A stretch of 64,000 nt of DNA from Microbacter sp. GSS18 (GTDB taxonomy: Bacteria; Actinomycetota; Actinomycetes; Actinomycetales; Microbacteriaceae), in contig CP119753.1 in the NCBI GenBank assembly GCA_029319145.1, positions 3,782,001-3,846,000 on the forward strand. Direction: 5' to 3'. The notes under the pieces are model-generated. The model did no database searches. It saw only the letters and a program-made list of their open reading frames with translations, and was not told where the DNA came from. How positions within the stretch are numbered: position 1 is the first letter of the stretch; every line of letters begins with the position of its first letter. Below, piece after piece: positions 50,648 through 58,584 of this stretch. The position numbers and the translations under genes are program-made.

Positions 50648-51520
50648 ATGAGACGCGACCACTGGCGGCGGGTGAACGAAGCACTGGATCCCGAGACGGA
50701 CTTCGTCGAGATCTACGGCAACCTCGTCATGCGCGAGTTCCCGTGGGATATGAACCAGTCCCTCAGCTTCGCGCTGTTCCGCACATATGCCGTTCCCGGT
50801 ATCGGGCGGCTGCTGGACGAGACGGGGGAGTTCACGAAGCGCACGCAGAAGCGCTACGACGACACCGCACTGCTGCTCGAGGTTCCCACGCGTCTCGGAT
50901 TCGCCGACCCCGAGGCGCGGTCGGCGATCCGTCGCGTCAACCTGATGCATCGCGCCTACGACATCCCCGACCACGAATTCCGGTACGTCCTGTCGACGTT
51001 CGTCGTGGTGCCCAAGCGGTGGGTGGACGCCTACGGCAAACGTCCGTTCACGGAGGGCGAGCTGACGGCATCCGTGAACTACTACCGGACGCTCGGCAAG
51101 CACATGAACATCCCCGACGTTCCCGACACCTACGACGGGTTCGCCGAGCTCATGGACGATTACGAGGCCGAGCACTTCGCGTTCGACGAGGGCGGACGCC
51201 GCGTCGCCGACGCGACGCTCGCGCTGATGCTGACGTTCCGTCCTCGAGCGCCGAAGAAGGTGATGCACGCCTTCAGCCGCGCGCTCATGGACGATGCGCT
51301 CCTCGATGCGTTCGGGTACGACAAACCGTCGCGCGCGGTGGTGGCGCTGTCGCGGGCCGGGGTGCGGCTGCGCGGGCGCATCGACGGCCTGCTGCCGCCG
51401 AACTCCGAGCCGACCCGTGTCGAGGACCTGCCGTGGATCCGCAGCTACCCCGACGGCTACCGCGTCGACGACCTCGGCACGTTCCCCACCGGATGCCCCG
51501 TGCCGCACGAGCGCGGCTGA
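50648..51520 (+). CDS. MpaB-family oxygenase (DUF2236), copy 2
   Basis: 290 residues of the MpaB/DUF2236 type: MRRDHWRRVNEAL, DFVEIYGNLVMREFPWDM, RRVNLMHRAYDIPDHEF (candidate haem-ligand His) and YVLSTFVVVPKRWVDAYG. Only distantly like copy 1 at 24412; they belong to different subfamilies. Substrate unknown. After the stop comes GC-rich sequence and then a REP-like palindrome. Confidence 0.83.
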   Translation: MRRDHWRRVNEALDPETDFVEIYGNLVMREFPWDMNQSLSFALFRTYAVPGIGRLLDETGEFTKRTQKRYDDTALLLEVPTRLGFADPEARSAIRRVNLMHRAYDIPDHEFRYVLSTFVVVPKRWVDAYGKRPFTEGELTASVNYYRTLGKHMNIPDVPDTYDGFAELMDDYEAEHFAFDEGGRRVADATLALMLTFRPRAPKKVMHAFSRALMDDALLDAFGYDKPSRAVVALSRAGVRLRGRIDGLLPPNSEPTRVEDLPWIRSYPDGYRVDDLGTFPTGCPVPHERG

Positions 51521-51578
51521 CGGCACCCGCTCCCGCCGCTCCCGCCGCTCCGCTCCCGCGGCACCCGCCCCGCACCCG

Positions 51579-51656
51579 CGAACGTCGGAGAATCGCGCAA
51601 ATGTCGGATGATTCTGCCCCGAATCATCCGGCGAAAGCGCGCTGGTCCGACGTTCG
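51579..51656. repeat. REP-like palindromic element, inverted pair
   Basis: Left unit 51579-51614 is CGAACGTCGGA, 15 nt, CGGATGATTC. The right unit (51621-51656) is the same in inverse with a different 15-nt middle, after a 6-nt loop. It sits between convergent genes. Confidence 0.75.
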
Positions 51657-51695
51657 GATGCCGCCCGAGGCGAGGGTTCGCGCGCGCCGGTCGGA

Positions 51696-53753
51696 CTAGC
51701 GCTCGTCGGACCCGCCGCGCCCGACGAGTTCGAGACCGGCCCCCGCGAACTGGCGGAGCGTCGCGTCGGGGAGGAAGGCGCGCGTGAGGGCTGCGCCGAT
51801 CCGCGGCAGATCGGTCTCGTCGCGGTAGAGCAGGTGCATCGTCTCGTACCGCGGGTGGAACTTCTCTTTGAACCGGTGAAGCGACCGGAAGCCGTAGACC
51901 GGCTCGAGGGCGTCGGCGAGCCTGTCGCTGAGGTCGGCGATGACGCGGGCATCCGGCGGGTACTCGTGGGCGAGCGGCGCTCCCGACAGCGAGAGGAGAT
52001 CGGCTCCTTCGTCGCGGAAGTGCGCGGCCGACTTGCCGATCAGGTACTCCATCACGGGCGGGAATCCGCCGTCGCGGCGACGCATGAGATCGAGCGTCCA
52101 GCCGCGCACCGACCCCTCGCCGTAGACGGGCAGCCACGAGAGGAACCCGTCCACGTCGCCGTTCGGGGCGATCGCCAGCGCGATCCGCACCTCGGGGTCC
52201 TCGGCCTGCTCGAGCGATCCGAGGGTGAAGCCCATCTCGGGCAGCCCCTTGTCTCCGACCCACATCGCCGAGATCGCGTGCAGCTGTGCGCGCACGCCCC
52301 AGGGCTCGTCGTGCAGCCGGGTCATGCGGAACGTCATGTCCTCGCGTCCTGCCCGGTTCATCGAGGTGCGGATGGACGCCCAGCGCTTGCCGGTGTAGGT
52401 CAGTCCGGGGAGGTCCACGATGGTGTCGTCGGCGACGACGAGACTGCGCCAGGTCGGCGGGACCGCGGCACGGGTGGCGTCGCTCGCGCTGAAGAAGCAC
52501 GGGGTGAGCCCGGCGCGCTCCGCTGCGGCGACGAACTCGGCGACGGATGCCGCACGTCCGGCGGCCGGGCCGAGCGGGTCCGCGAGGGCGAGTGCGACGC
52601 CGGCACGTCGCTGGTATGCGACGAGGCCCGTCGACGTCCGCGCGTAGCTCATGCCGTCCCACGTCGTCATCCACGACAGCGTGCCTCCGCCGGAGGCGCG
52701 GAGGAGGCCCCGCGCCTCCTCGGCGGTCGGTGGCGTGCCCGCGACGAGCGTGCGCTTGCGGCGGGAGGGGAAGGCTGCACGGACCCAGACGAGATAGGTC
52801 AGCAGGACCAGCGCGAGGCCCGCGGAGGCCAGTTCGAGCGCGAAGCTCTCGTCGAAGAGGGTGTGGAGATCGAACATGCCCACGGTCGCCAGAAGCGCCG
52901 AGAGGGCGACGGCGATGAGCACATTGAGACCGAGCAGCGTGACAGCGACCACCCACGCCCACCGCCGGGCGCGGCGGAGGCCGTCCGCGATCAGGGCGAT
53001 CACCAGCACGTCGAGCGCGGTCGTCCACAGCGAGCCGGCGAGCGGCTCGGAGGTGCCGAACGGGCCGTCGGTCGGCACGAGCGCGAACAAGACCTCGACG
53101 GCGGCGAAGGTCAGCAGTCCGATGAACGCGATCAGTCGCTGCTCGCGCACGGTCGAGCGCTGCACGTGCAGCGACCGGTCCACCACGAGCACGAGGACGA
53201 GTGCCAGAGCGTGCTCGAGATCCGCGACGGTCCCGAGGAACAGCAGGCCGACCAACGCGGCGGCGATGACCACCAGGAGCACCCGCACCCGCCACGGCGA
53301 CGCGAAGAGCCCGGCGGCCGCGGCCATGCACGCGAACGCGCCTCCGCTCGGGCCGACGTCGAGCGTCGCCGCCTGCTCCGCCGCCCAGGACCATCCGGGG
53401 ACGAGCGAGAAGATCCAGAGCAGCAGGGCGGCGCCGAAGATCGCGAAGAGCTGGCCGACCGCGTAGTAGGCGAGCGCGGCCCTGGATCCGCGCAGGTACT
53501 CGAGGACGGCGAAGCCCCACAGGCCGAGCACCGTCGCGACGTACACCCATGGCTGCACGACGAAGAACGTCCCCGTCACCGGCGTCCACCAGCGCCCGGC
53601 CTCGAACGCGGGCAGGCCGTATGCGACGACTTCGAAGGCCGCGCTGTCCTCGAACGGCGTCCACAGACCATGCCACACGACGCCGCACGCGAGGATCAGC
53701 GCGAGGAACACCCCGGTCGCGGGCAGACGCCGCAGCACTCCCCGAATCCTCAC
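51696..53753 (-). CDS. Rhomboid-like membrane domain fused to DUF2156 (MprF-type aminoacyl-PG synthase) domain
   Basis: 685 residues. The first 190 residues are a rhomboid-like domain: GRWWTPVTGTFF loop, GFAVLEYLRGSRAALAYYAVG, the candidate nucleophile motif GPSG (Ser136) and a helix histidine (His181 in DLEHALALVL). Further helices run to about 330. Residues 345-680 form a tandem-GNAT DUF2156 domain as in lysyl/alanyl-phosphatidylglycerol synthases (SWMTTWDGMSYART, KRWASIRTSMNRAGREDM, SLSGAPLAHEY, YGFRSLHRFKEKFHPRYETM). It probably aminoacylates a lipid using charged tRNA; whether the rhomboid part is an active protease is unknown. GTG 53753 is the likely start but no strong RBS is seen. Confidence 0.83.
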   Translation of the reverse strand: MRIRGVLRRLPATGVFLALILACGVVWHGLWTPFEDSAAFEVVAYGLPAFEAGRWWTPVTGTFFVVQPWVYVATVLGLWGFAVLEYLRGSRAALAYYAVGQLFAIFGAALLLWIFSLVPGWSWAAEQAATLDVGPSGGAFACMAAAAGLFASPWRVRVLLVVIAAALVGLLFLGTVADLEHALALVLVLVVDRSLHVQRSTVREQRLIAFIGLLTFAAVEVLFALVPTDGPFGTSEPLAGSLWTTALDVLVIALIADGLRRARRWAWVVAVTLLGLNVLIAVALSALLATVGMFDLHTLFDESFALELASAGLALVLLTYLVWVRAAFPSRRKRTLVAGTPPTAEEARGLLRASGGGTLSWMTTWDGMSYARTSTGLVAYQRRAGVALALADPLGPAAGRAASVAEFVAAAERAGLTPCFFSASDATRAAVPPTWRSLVVADDTIVDLPGLTYTGKRWASIRTSMNRAGREDMTFRMTRLHDEPWGVRAQLHAISAMWVGDKGLPEMGFTLGSLEQAEDPEVRIALAIAPNGDVDGFLSWLPVYGEGSVRGWTLDLMRRRDGGFPPVMEYLIGKSAAHFRDEGADLLSLSGAPLAHEYPPDARVIADLSDRLADALEPVYGFRSLHRFKEKFHPRYETMHLLYRDETDLPRIGAALTRAFLPDATLRQFAGAGLELVGRGGSDER

Positions 53754-53867
53754 GGCCGTGCCCGTCCTGATCGGTTCGTCCGGACACCGTGCGAGCAGAG
53801 GGCGACCTCAACGGATGCCGGAGTATCGGTCATGAGGTTCACCGTATCGGGCTCCGGCTTCCCCACC

Positions 53868-53905
53868 CGAGAGTCGGAGAATCTCGCGAGAGTCGGATGA
53901 TCATC
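53868..53905 (+). repeat. REP-like element, single copy
   Basis: CGAGAGTCGGA, 15 nt, CGGATGATCA: the same spaced pattern and orientation as 51579-51614, 2.3 kb away on the other side of the rhomboid-DUF2156 gene. Confidence 0.65.
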
Positions 53906-54009
53906 TCCCCGCACGTCCTGCGGTAGCGGGCGACCCCGGCGCCCGATGCCGCGCGGGGGCTTCCCCCATCTGCGGAGCCCGTGGCCGCAGACGGTGCGAG
54001 GATCGAGGT

Positions 54010-54414
54010 GTGGAAGAAGCGACCGTCACCGGGTTCGTCGGGGTCTATCACGCCGACGGCGGGCCGATCGGCGAGCTCAAGTACGTCGTCGGCCATATGC
54101 TCGGCATCGCGCACTGCGCGCTGTGCGACATCACGCACACGTGGCGGCGCAAGCCCGCGTGGGATGCGATGGTCTCGCGCCTGGGCGTGCCGTTCGAGCT
54201 GCGTCACCTGAACGAGCTCGACGACGACATCCGCGACGCCCTCGAACCCCACGGCACGCCGGCGGTGCTGATGCGCACGGACGCGGGACTCGAACTGGTG
54301 CTCGGCCCGGCCGACCTCGAGCCTCTCGGGGGCGAGGTCGCCGCGTTCGAGTGCGCCCTCGCGGAGCGCGTGCCGTCGCTGGCGAGCGCGTCGCGCGCGT
54401 CCGCGTGCGACTGA
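54010..54414 (+). CDS. Conserved hypothetical protein with HCxxC motif
   Basis: 134 residues. FVGVYHADGGPIGELKYVVG then IAHCALCDITHTWRRKPAW, with closely spaced His/Cys ligands suited to metal or disulfide chemistry. The middle resembles a small alpha/beta fold ending in GTPAVLMRTDAG. I believe the family is widespread in actinobacteria but has no assigned function. GTG start; AGGAT lies 6 nt upstream. Confidence 0.78.
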   Translation: MEEATVTGFVGVYHADGGPIGELKYVVGHMLGIAHCALCDITHTWRRKPAWDAMVSRLGVPFELRHLNELDDDIRDALEPHGTPAVLMRTDAGLELVLGPADLEPLGGEVAAFECALAERVPSLASASRASACD

Positions 54415-54463
54415 CGCTCGGCAGCAGGATGCGGCCGGGCGCTTGAGTGACGGACAATCGGGT

Positions 54464-54856
54464 ATGACCGAAGCAGAACGCCACGCCATCGAGCACGAGT
54501 GCGCCCGTCTGGTCTCGCTCTATGCGAACCTCAACGATGCGGGGCGCTGGCAGGAGGTCGCGCAGCTCTACACGCCGGCGGGGCGCATGGCGAGACCGAC
54601 CGCGCCGGATGCCTGGATCACCGGAAGAGCGGCGATTCTGGAGGCGTTCCTGTCGCGGCCGCCGCGAACCACCCGGCACGTGTGCAGCAACGTGGTGATC
54701 GACGTCACGGATGCCCGGCACGCGACCGGGGAGTCGACGATGCTGCTGTTCACCGCGCCCGACAAGCCGCCGCTGGTCGGCTACTTCCTCGATCGATTCG
54801 AGCGGACCGATGAGGGATGGCGATTCGCCGAACGGCGGGGCGGTCTGACGTTCTGA
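54464..54856 (+). CDS. SnoaL-like/NTF2-fold protein
   Basis: 130 residues. HECARLVSLYANLNDAGRWQEVAQLYTPAG and the terminal DRFERTDEGWRFAERRGG are typical of the SnoaL_4 cone-shaped fold (nuclear transport factor 2 superfamily), used by cyclases, hydrolases and isomerases. Substrate unknown. GACAAT 5 nt upstream may be the -10 box. Confidence 0.82.
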   Translation: MTEAERHAIEHECARLVSLYANLNDAGRWQEVAQLYTPAGRMARPTAPDAWITGRAAILEAFLSRPPRTTRHVCSNVVIDVTDARHATGESTMLLFTAPDKPPLVGYFLDRFERTDEGWRFAERRGGLTF

Positions 54857-54878
54857 GCGGGGTGACCGCGAGGGCGCG

Positions 54879-55367
54879 CTACCGGTAGTTGACGAACTGC
54901 AGGTCGACGTCGAGGTCGGCCGCCTTGAGCATCCGGATGACCTCCTGCAGGTCGTCGCGGGACTTCGACTGGACGCGCAGCTCGTCGCCCTGGATCTGCG
55001 ACTTGACCGACTTCGGGCCCTCGTCTCGGATCAGCTTGCCGATCTTCTTGGCATTCTCCTGCGAGATGCCCTCCTTGAGCGAGGAGACGATGCGGTACTC
55101 CTTGCCGCTGGCGACGGGGTCGCCAGACTCGAGGCTCTTGAGCGAGATGCCGCGCTTGATGAGTTTGGACTGGAACACGTCCAGCGCCGCCTTCGCGCGC
55201 TCCTCGCTGTTCGCCTTGATGAGGATCGCCTCGCCGCTCCACGCGATGGAGGTCTCCGTGCCACGGAAGTCGTACCGCTGCTCGACCTCCTTGCGCGCCT
55301 GGTTGAGCGCGTTGTCGGCCTCCTGGTGGTCGACCTTGCTGACGATGTCGAACGAAGAATCAGCCAT
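54879..55367 (-). CDS. YajQ-family nucleotide-binding protein
   Basis: 162 residues, two ferredoxin-like halves: [20 protein letters not shown] and [12 protein letters not shown], then [20 protein letters not shown] with [20 protein letters not shown]. Xanthomonas YajQ binds cyclic di-GMP; whether this one does is unknown. Leaderless, behind TAGGAT. Confidence 0.94.
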   Translation of the reverse strand: MADSSFDIVSKVDHQEADNALNQARKEVEQRYDFRGTETSIAWSGEAILIKANSEERAKAALDVFQSKLIKRGISLKSLESGDPVASGKEYRIVSSLKEGISQENAKKIGKLIRDEGPKSVKSQIQGDELRVQSKSRDDLQEVIRMLKAADLDVDLQFVNYR

Positions 55368-55373
55368 GGGGAG

Positions 55374-55379
55374 ATCCTA
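55374..55379 (-). promoter_or_regulatory. -10 box TAGGAT of yajQ
   Basis: TAGGAT on the minus strand, 6 nt before ATG 55367. Confidence 0.63.
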
Positions 55380-55422
55380 GTCGCCGCGGGCGGATGCGTC
55401 CCGAGCTCGTCCTCGGCCTGTG

Positions 55423-55451
55423 TGCAAACGCTTACATGGGACCTTGGTCCC
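55423..55451. promoter_or_regulatory. Upstream LacI-type operator and adjacent hairpin
   Basis: TGCAAACGCTTACA (55423-55436) is a LacI-family half-conserved palindrome. GGGACCTTGGTCCC (55438-55451) follows directly. About 105 bp upstream of the second operator, a distance compatible with looping. Confidence 0.6.
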
Positions 55452-55512
55452 GTGGAGGTTCCGGAAATGTCGCGGAAACATCACGTCCCGATATCAAACA
55501 CGAGAAACTGTT

Positions 55513-55554
55513 TTGCGTTGAGCGCAACCCGGGGTAAGAATGTAAGCGCTTGCA
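55513..55554 (+). promoter_or_regulatory. Maltose operon promoter with LacI-type operator
   Basis: TTGCGT (55513-55518), 16 nt, TAAGAA (55535-55540), then TGTAAGCGCTTGCA (55541-55554) covering the start site. TTGCGTTGAGCGCAA (55513-55527) is a further palindrome over the -35. Typical repression by a LacI/MalR-type regulator; no such gene lies in the window. Confidence 0.7.
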
Positions 55555-55631
55555 AAAAACATGCGACGGGGTCGAAGAAGCCGCTCAAGCTGGCCGGCCC
55601 CGCCTCATCCAGCAGAGAGGCTAGAGACACC

Positions 55632-56861
55632 ATGATGGTGATCAGGAAGAGCGCCGCGATCGCGGCTCTCGCGGCAGGAAGCATCCTCGTCCTCGCGGGC
55701 TGCTCGTCAGGCTCGTCGAGCGATGAGACCACCGCCCCCGTCGACGGCGGCGAGCTGACGGTCTGGGTCGACTCGGACCGCGCGGAGGCGCTCCAGGACG
55801 TCGTGGCCACGTTCGAGGAGGAGACCGGCTCGACCGTGAACCTCGTCATCAAGGACAACTCCAAGATCCGCGACGACTTCACGCAGGCGGTTCCGGCCGG
55901 CAACGGCCCCGACATCACGATCGGCGCGCACGACTGGCTCGGCTCGCTCGTGCAGGACGGCCTCGTCGCCCCGCTCGAGCTCGGCGACAAGGTCTCGGAG
56001 TTCGAGGACGTCGCGATCCAGGCGTTCACCTACGACGGCCAGGTCTACGGCCTGCCGTACGCGACCGAGAACGTCGCGCTCATGCGCAACGTCGACCTCG
56101 CCGCCGAAGCGCCCGCGGACTTCGACGAGATGATCCAGATGGGCAACGACGCAGGCACCCAGTACGCGTTCGTCGTCGGCCTCGATCCGGCCAACGCCGA
56201 CCCGTACCACCTGTACCCCTTCCAGACGTCGTTCGGGAACTCGGTGTTCGAGCAGAACGCCGACGGCTCGTACACGTCGACCCTGACGATCGCCGACGCC
56301 GCGGGCCAGGACTTCGCGACGTGGCTGGGCGAGCAGGGTGCTGCCGGCACGATCAACCTCAACCTGACGCAGGACCTCTCCAAGGAGGCCTTCAACGCGG
56401 GTGAGTCGCCCTTCATCATCACCGGTCCGTGGAACGTGGCCGACTCGCAGGCCGCCGGCATCAACATCGCCGTCGACCCGATCCCGTCGGCCGGTGGCGA
56501 CACCGCCCGTCCGTTCGTGGGCGTGCAGGGCTTCTACCTGAGCGCCAAGAGCGAGAACACGATCCTCGCGAACGAGTTCATGGTCAACTACCTCGGCACC
56601 GAGGACGTCCAGTACGCGCTGTACGAGGCGGGCAACCGTCCCCCGGCACTGACCGCGGCGTACGAGGCGGCCTCGTCCGACCCGATCATCGAGGGCTTCG
56701 GCGCCGTGGGCGCCGAAGGTGCTCCGATGCCCAGCATCCCCGAGATGGGCAACGTCTGGGAGTTCTGGGGTGTCGCCGAGGCGAACATCATCAATGGTCA
56801 GGACCCGGAGTCGACCTGGACCAAGATGGCCGACGACATCCAGGCCAGCATCGACGGCTGA
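55632..56861 (+). CDS. malE: Maltose/maltodextrin-type ABC transporter binding lipoprotein
   Basis: 409 residues. Signal peptide with lipobox LVLAGC (about residue 24), then the extracytoplasmic solute-binding domain: GELTVWVDSDRAEALQDV, GPDITIGAHDWLGSLVQDG, YGLPYATENVALMRN, GESPFIITGPWNVADSQAAG, FVGVQGFYLSAKSENTILA. These are MalE-cluster features for malto-oligosaccharides. The first gene of the operon; two adjacent ATGs (55632, 55635) are possible starts. The sugar specificity is inferred from the amylase genes downstream. Confidence 0.92.
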   Translation: MMVIRKSAAIAALAAGSILVLAGCSSGSSSDETTAPVDGGELTVWVDSDRAEALQDVVATFEEETGSTVNLVIKDNSKIRDDFTQAVPAGNGPDITIGAHDWLGSLVQDGLVAPLELGDKVSEFEDVAIQAFTYDGQVYGLPYATENVALMRNVDLAAEAPADFDEMIQMGNDAGTQYAFVVGLDPANADPYHLYPFQTSFGNSVFEQNADGSYTSTLTIADAAGQDFATWLGEQGAAGTINLNLTQDLSKEAFNAGESPFIITGPWNVADSQAAGINIAVDPIPSAGGDTARPFVGVQGFYLSAKSENTILANEFMVNYLGTEDVQYALYEAGNRPPALTAAYEAASSDPIIEGFGAVGAEGAPMPSIPEMGNVWEFWGVAEANIINGQDPESTWTKMADDIQASIDG

Positions 56862-56870
56862 CAGTGAGTG

Positions 56871-56900
56871 CGAGGGGGTGGCTGACAGGCCGCCCCCTCG
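56871..56900 (+). terminator. Intercistronic hairpin between malE and malF
   Basis: CGAGGGGGTGGC and GCCGCCCCCTCG form a 12-bp stem (one G-U pair) with a 6-nt loop. Likely a partial terminator or mRNA stabiliser that keeps binding protein above permease. Confidence 0.7.
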
Positions 56901-56937
56901 TCCACTACCGTGACCGACAGGCAGACAGGAGTCGAGG

Positions 56938-58563
56938 ATGACCGGGGCCACCACTGAGGATCCGAAGCAGCAGGAGGACCCTCGAGCGGCCAAGCGCAGA
57001 GCACGGGCGCAGGCTTACGCCGAAGCGGCAGGAGCGGGCTGGAAGGTCTGGCTGGCGAAGATCGTGATGCTCGGCATCATCGACGCCGCGTCGGTCTACG
57101 CGATCTTCGTACTCGCGGCATCCGGCGAATGGCTCGTCGGCGCGATCGTCGCTCTGGTCACCATCGCGGTCAACTACATCTACCTGCGTCCCGGGCTGCT
57201 TCCCGCGAAGTACCTCACCCCGGGGCTCATCTTCCTCTTCGTCTTCCAGATCTTCGTCGTCCTCTACACGGTGTACATCGCGTTCACCAACTACGGCTCC
57301 GGCCACAACTCCGACAAGGAGGACGCCGTCAACGCGCTGCTGCTGCAGTCGCAGACGCGCGTCGAGGAATCGGCGGCCTACCCGACGACGATCGTCGAGA
57401 ACTTCGGCAGCTTCTTCCTGCTCGTCACCGACCCCGACACCGGCGAAGCCCTCATCGGCGGCGAGGAGCAGCCGCTCGAGCCCGTCGCGGATGCCGAGTT
57501 CGACGGCAGCAAGGCGGTCGCCGCGCCCGGCTATACCTCGCTCGACTTCAGCGGCATCATCGCCAACCAGGGCGCGATCGCCGACCTGAGCGTGCCGCTC
57601 ACGGACGATCCCAATGACGGCTATCTCAAGACAACCGATGGATCGACGTCATACGTCTTCATCTCCAACATGGAGTGGGACCCGGTCGCCGACACCATGA
57701 CCAACAAGACCACCGGAGTGGTCTACCGCGACATCGGCACCGGTGCGTTCACCGCCGACGACGGCACCGAGATCCTGCCCGGATGGGTCGTCACCGTCGG
57801 ATTCGACAACTTCGCGCGAGCCTTCACGAACCAGGACATCCGCGGCCCGTTCATCGCGGTCACGCTCTGGACGTTCGCTTTCGCGATCCTCTCGGTGGCG
57901 ACGACCTTCATCCTCGGTCTGTTCCTCGCGATCGTCTTCAACGATCCACGGATGCGCAGCAAGAAGTACTACCGGATCATCATGATCCTTCCGTACGCGT
58001 TCCCGTCGTTCCTGTCGGCGCTGGTGTGGGCGGGTATGTTCAACCAGGACTTCGGCTACATCAACCAGGTGCTGCTCGGCGGCGCCGACATCGCGTGGCT
58101 GCAGGATCCCTGGCTGGCGAAATTCTCCATCCTCGTCGTGAACCTGTGGCTCGGCTATCCGTACATGTTCCTGGTGGCGACGGGTGCCCTGCAGTCGATC
58201 CCCGAGGACATCCAGGAGGCCGGCAAGGTCGACGGCGCGGGGGTGTGGCAGGTCTTCCGGCTCATCAAGTTCCCGCTGCTGCTGGTGTCGCTCGCGCCTC
58301 TGCTGATCTCGTCGTTCGCGTTCAACTTCAACAACTTCAACCTCATCTACATGCTCACCGGAGGTGGGCCGAGGTTCCCCGACGCACCGATCAACATCGG
58401 GCAGACGGACATCATGATCTCGATGGTCTACAAGACGGCCTTCGTGGGATCGATGCGCGACTACGGTCTGGCGAGCGCGTTCTCGATCATCATCTTCATC
58501 ATCGTCGCCGCGGTCTCCTATATCGGATTCCGTCAGACGAAGGTGCTCGAGGATCTGAACTGA
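56938..58563 (+). CDS. malF: Maltose ABC transporter permease MalF
   Basis: 541 residues. Basic N terminus, three helices, a large periplasmic-type loop (about residues 120-290), then the transport core. The EAA loop is EDIQEAGKVDGAGVWQVFRL, docking site for the ATPase. ATG 56938 has CAGGAG 7 nt upstream. Forms a heterodimer with MalG. Confidence 0.94.
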   Translation: MTGATTEDPKQQEDPRAAKRRARAQAYAEAAGAGWKVWLAKIVMLGIIDAASVYAIFVLAASGEWLVGAIVALVTIAVNYIYLRPGLLPAKYLTPGLIFLFVFQIFVVLYTVYIAFTNYGSGHNSDKEDAVNALLLQSQTRVEESAAYPTTIVENFGSFFLLVTDPDTGEALIGGEEQPLEPVADAEFDGSKAVAAPGYTSLDFSGIIANQGAIADLSVPLTDDPNDGYLKTTDGSTSYVFISNMEWDPVADTMTNKTTGVVYRDIGTGAFTADDGTEILPGWVVTVGFDNFARAFTNQDIRGPFIAVTLWTFAFAILSVATTFILGLFLAIVFNDPRMRSKKYYRIIMILPYAFPSFLSALVWAGMFNQDFGYINQVLLGGADIAWLQDPWLAKFSILVVNLWLGYPYMFLVATGALQSIPEDIQEAGKVDGAGVWQVFRLIKFPLLLVSLAPLLISSFAFNFNNFNLIYMLTGGGPRFPDAPINIGQTDIMISMVYKTAFVGSMRDYGLASAFSIIIFIIVAAVSYIGFRQTKVLEDLN

Positions 58564-58584
58564 GCCGGCGGAGGAGTTACTGAC

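Noticed and set aside
51579..53905. Composite transposon around the rhomboid-DUF2156 gene
   Set aside because: Flanking repeats are short and bipartite, there is no transposase and no target-site duplication is seen. They are reported as REP-like repeats only.
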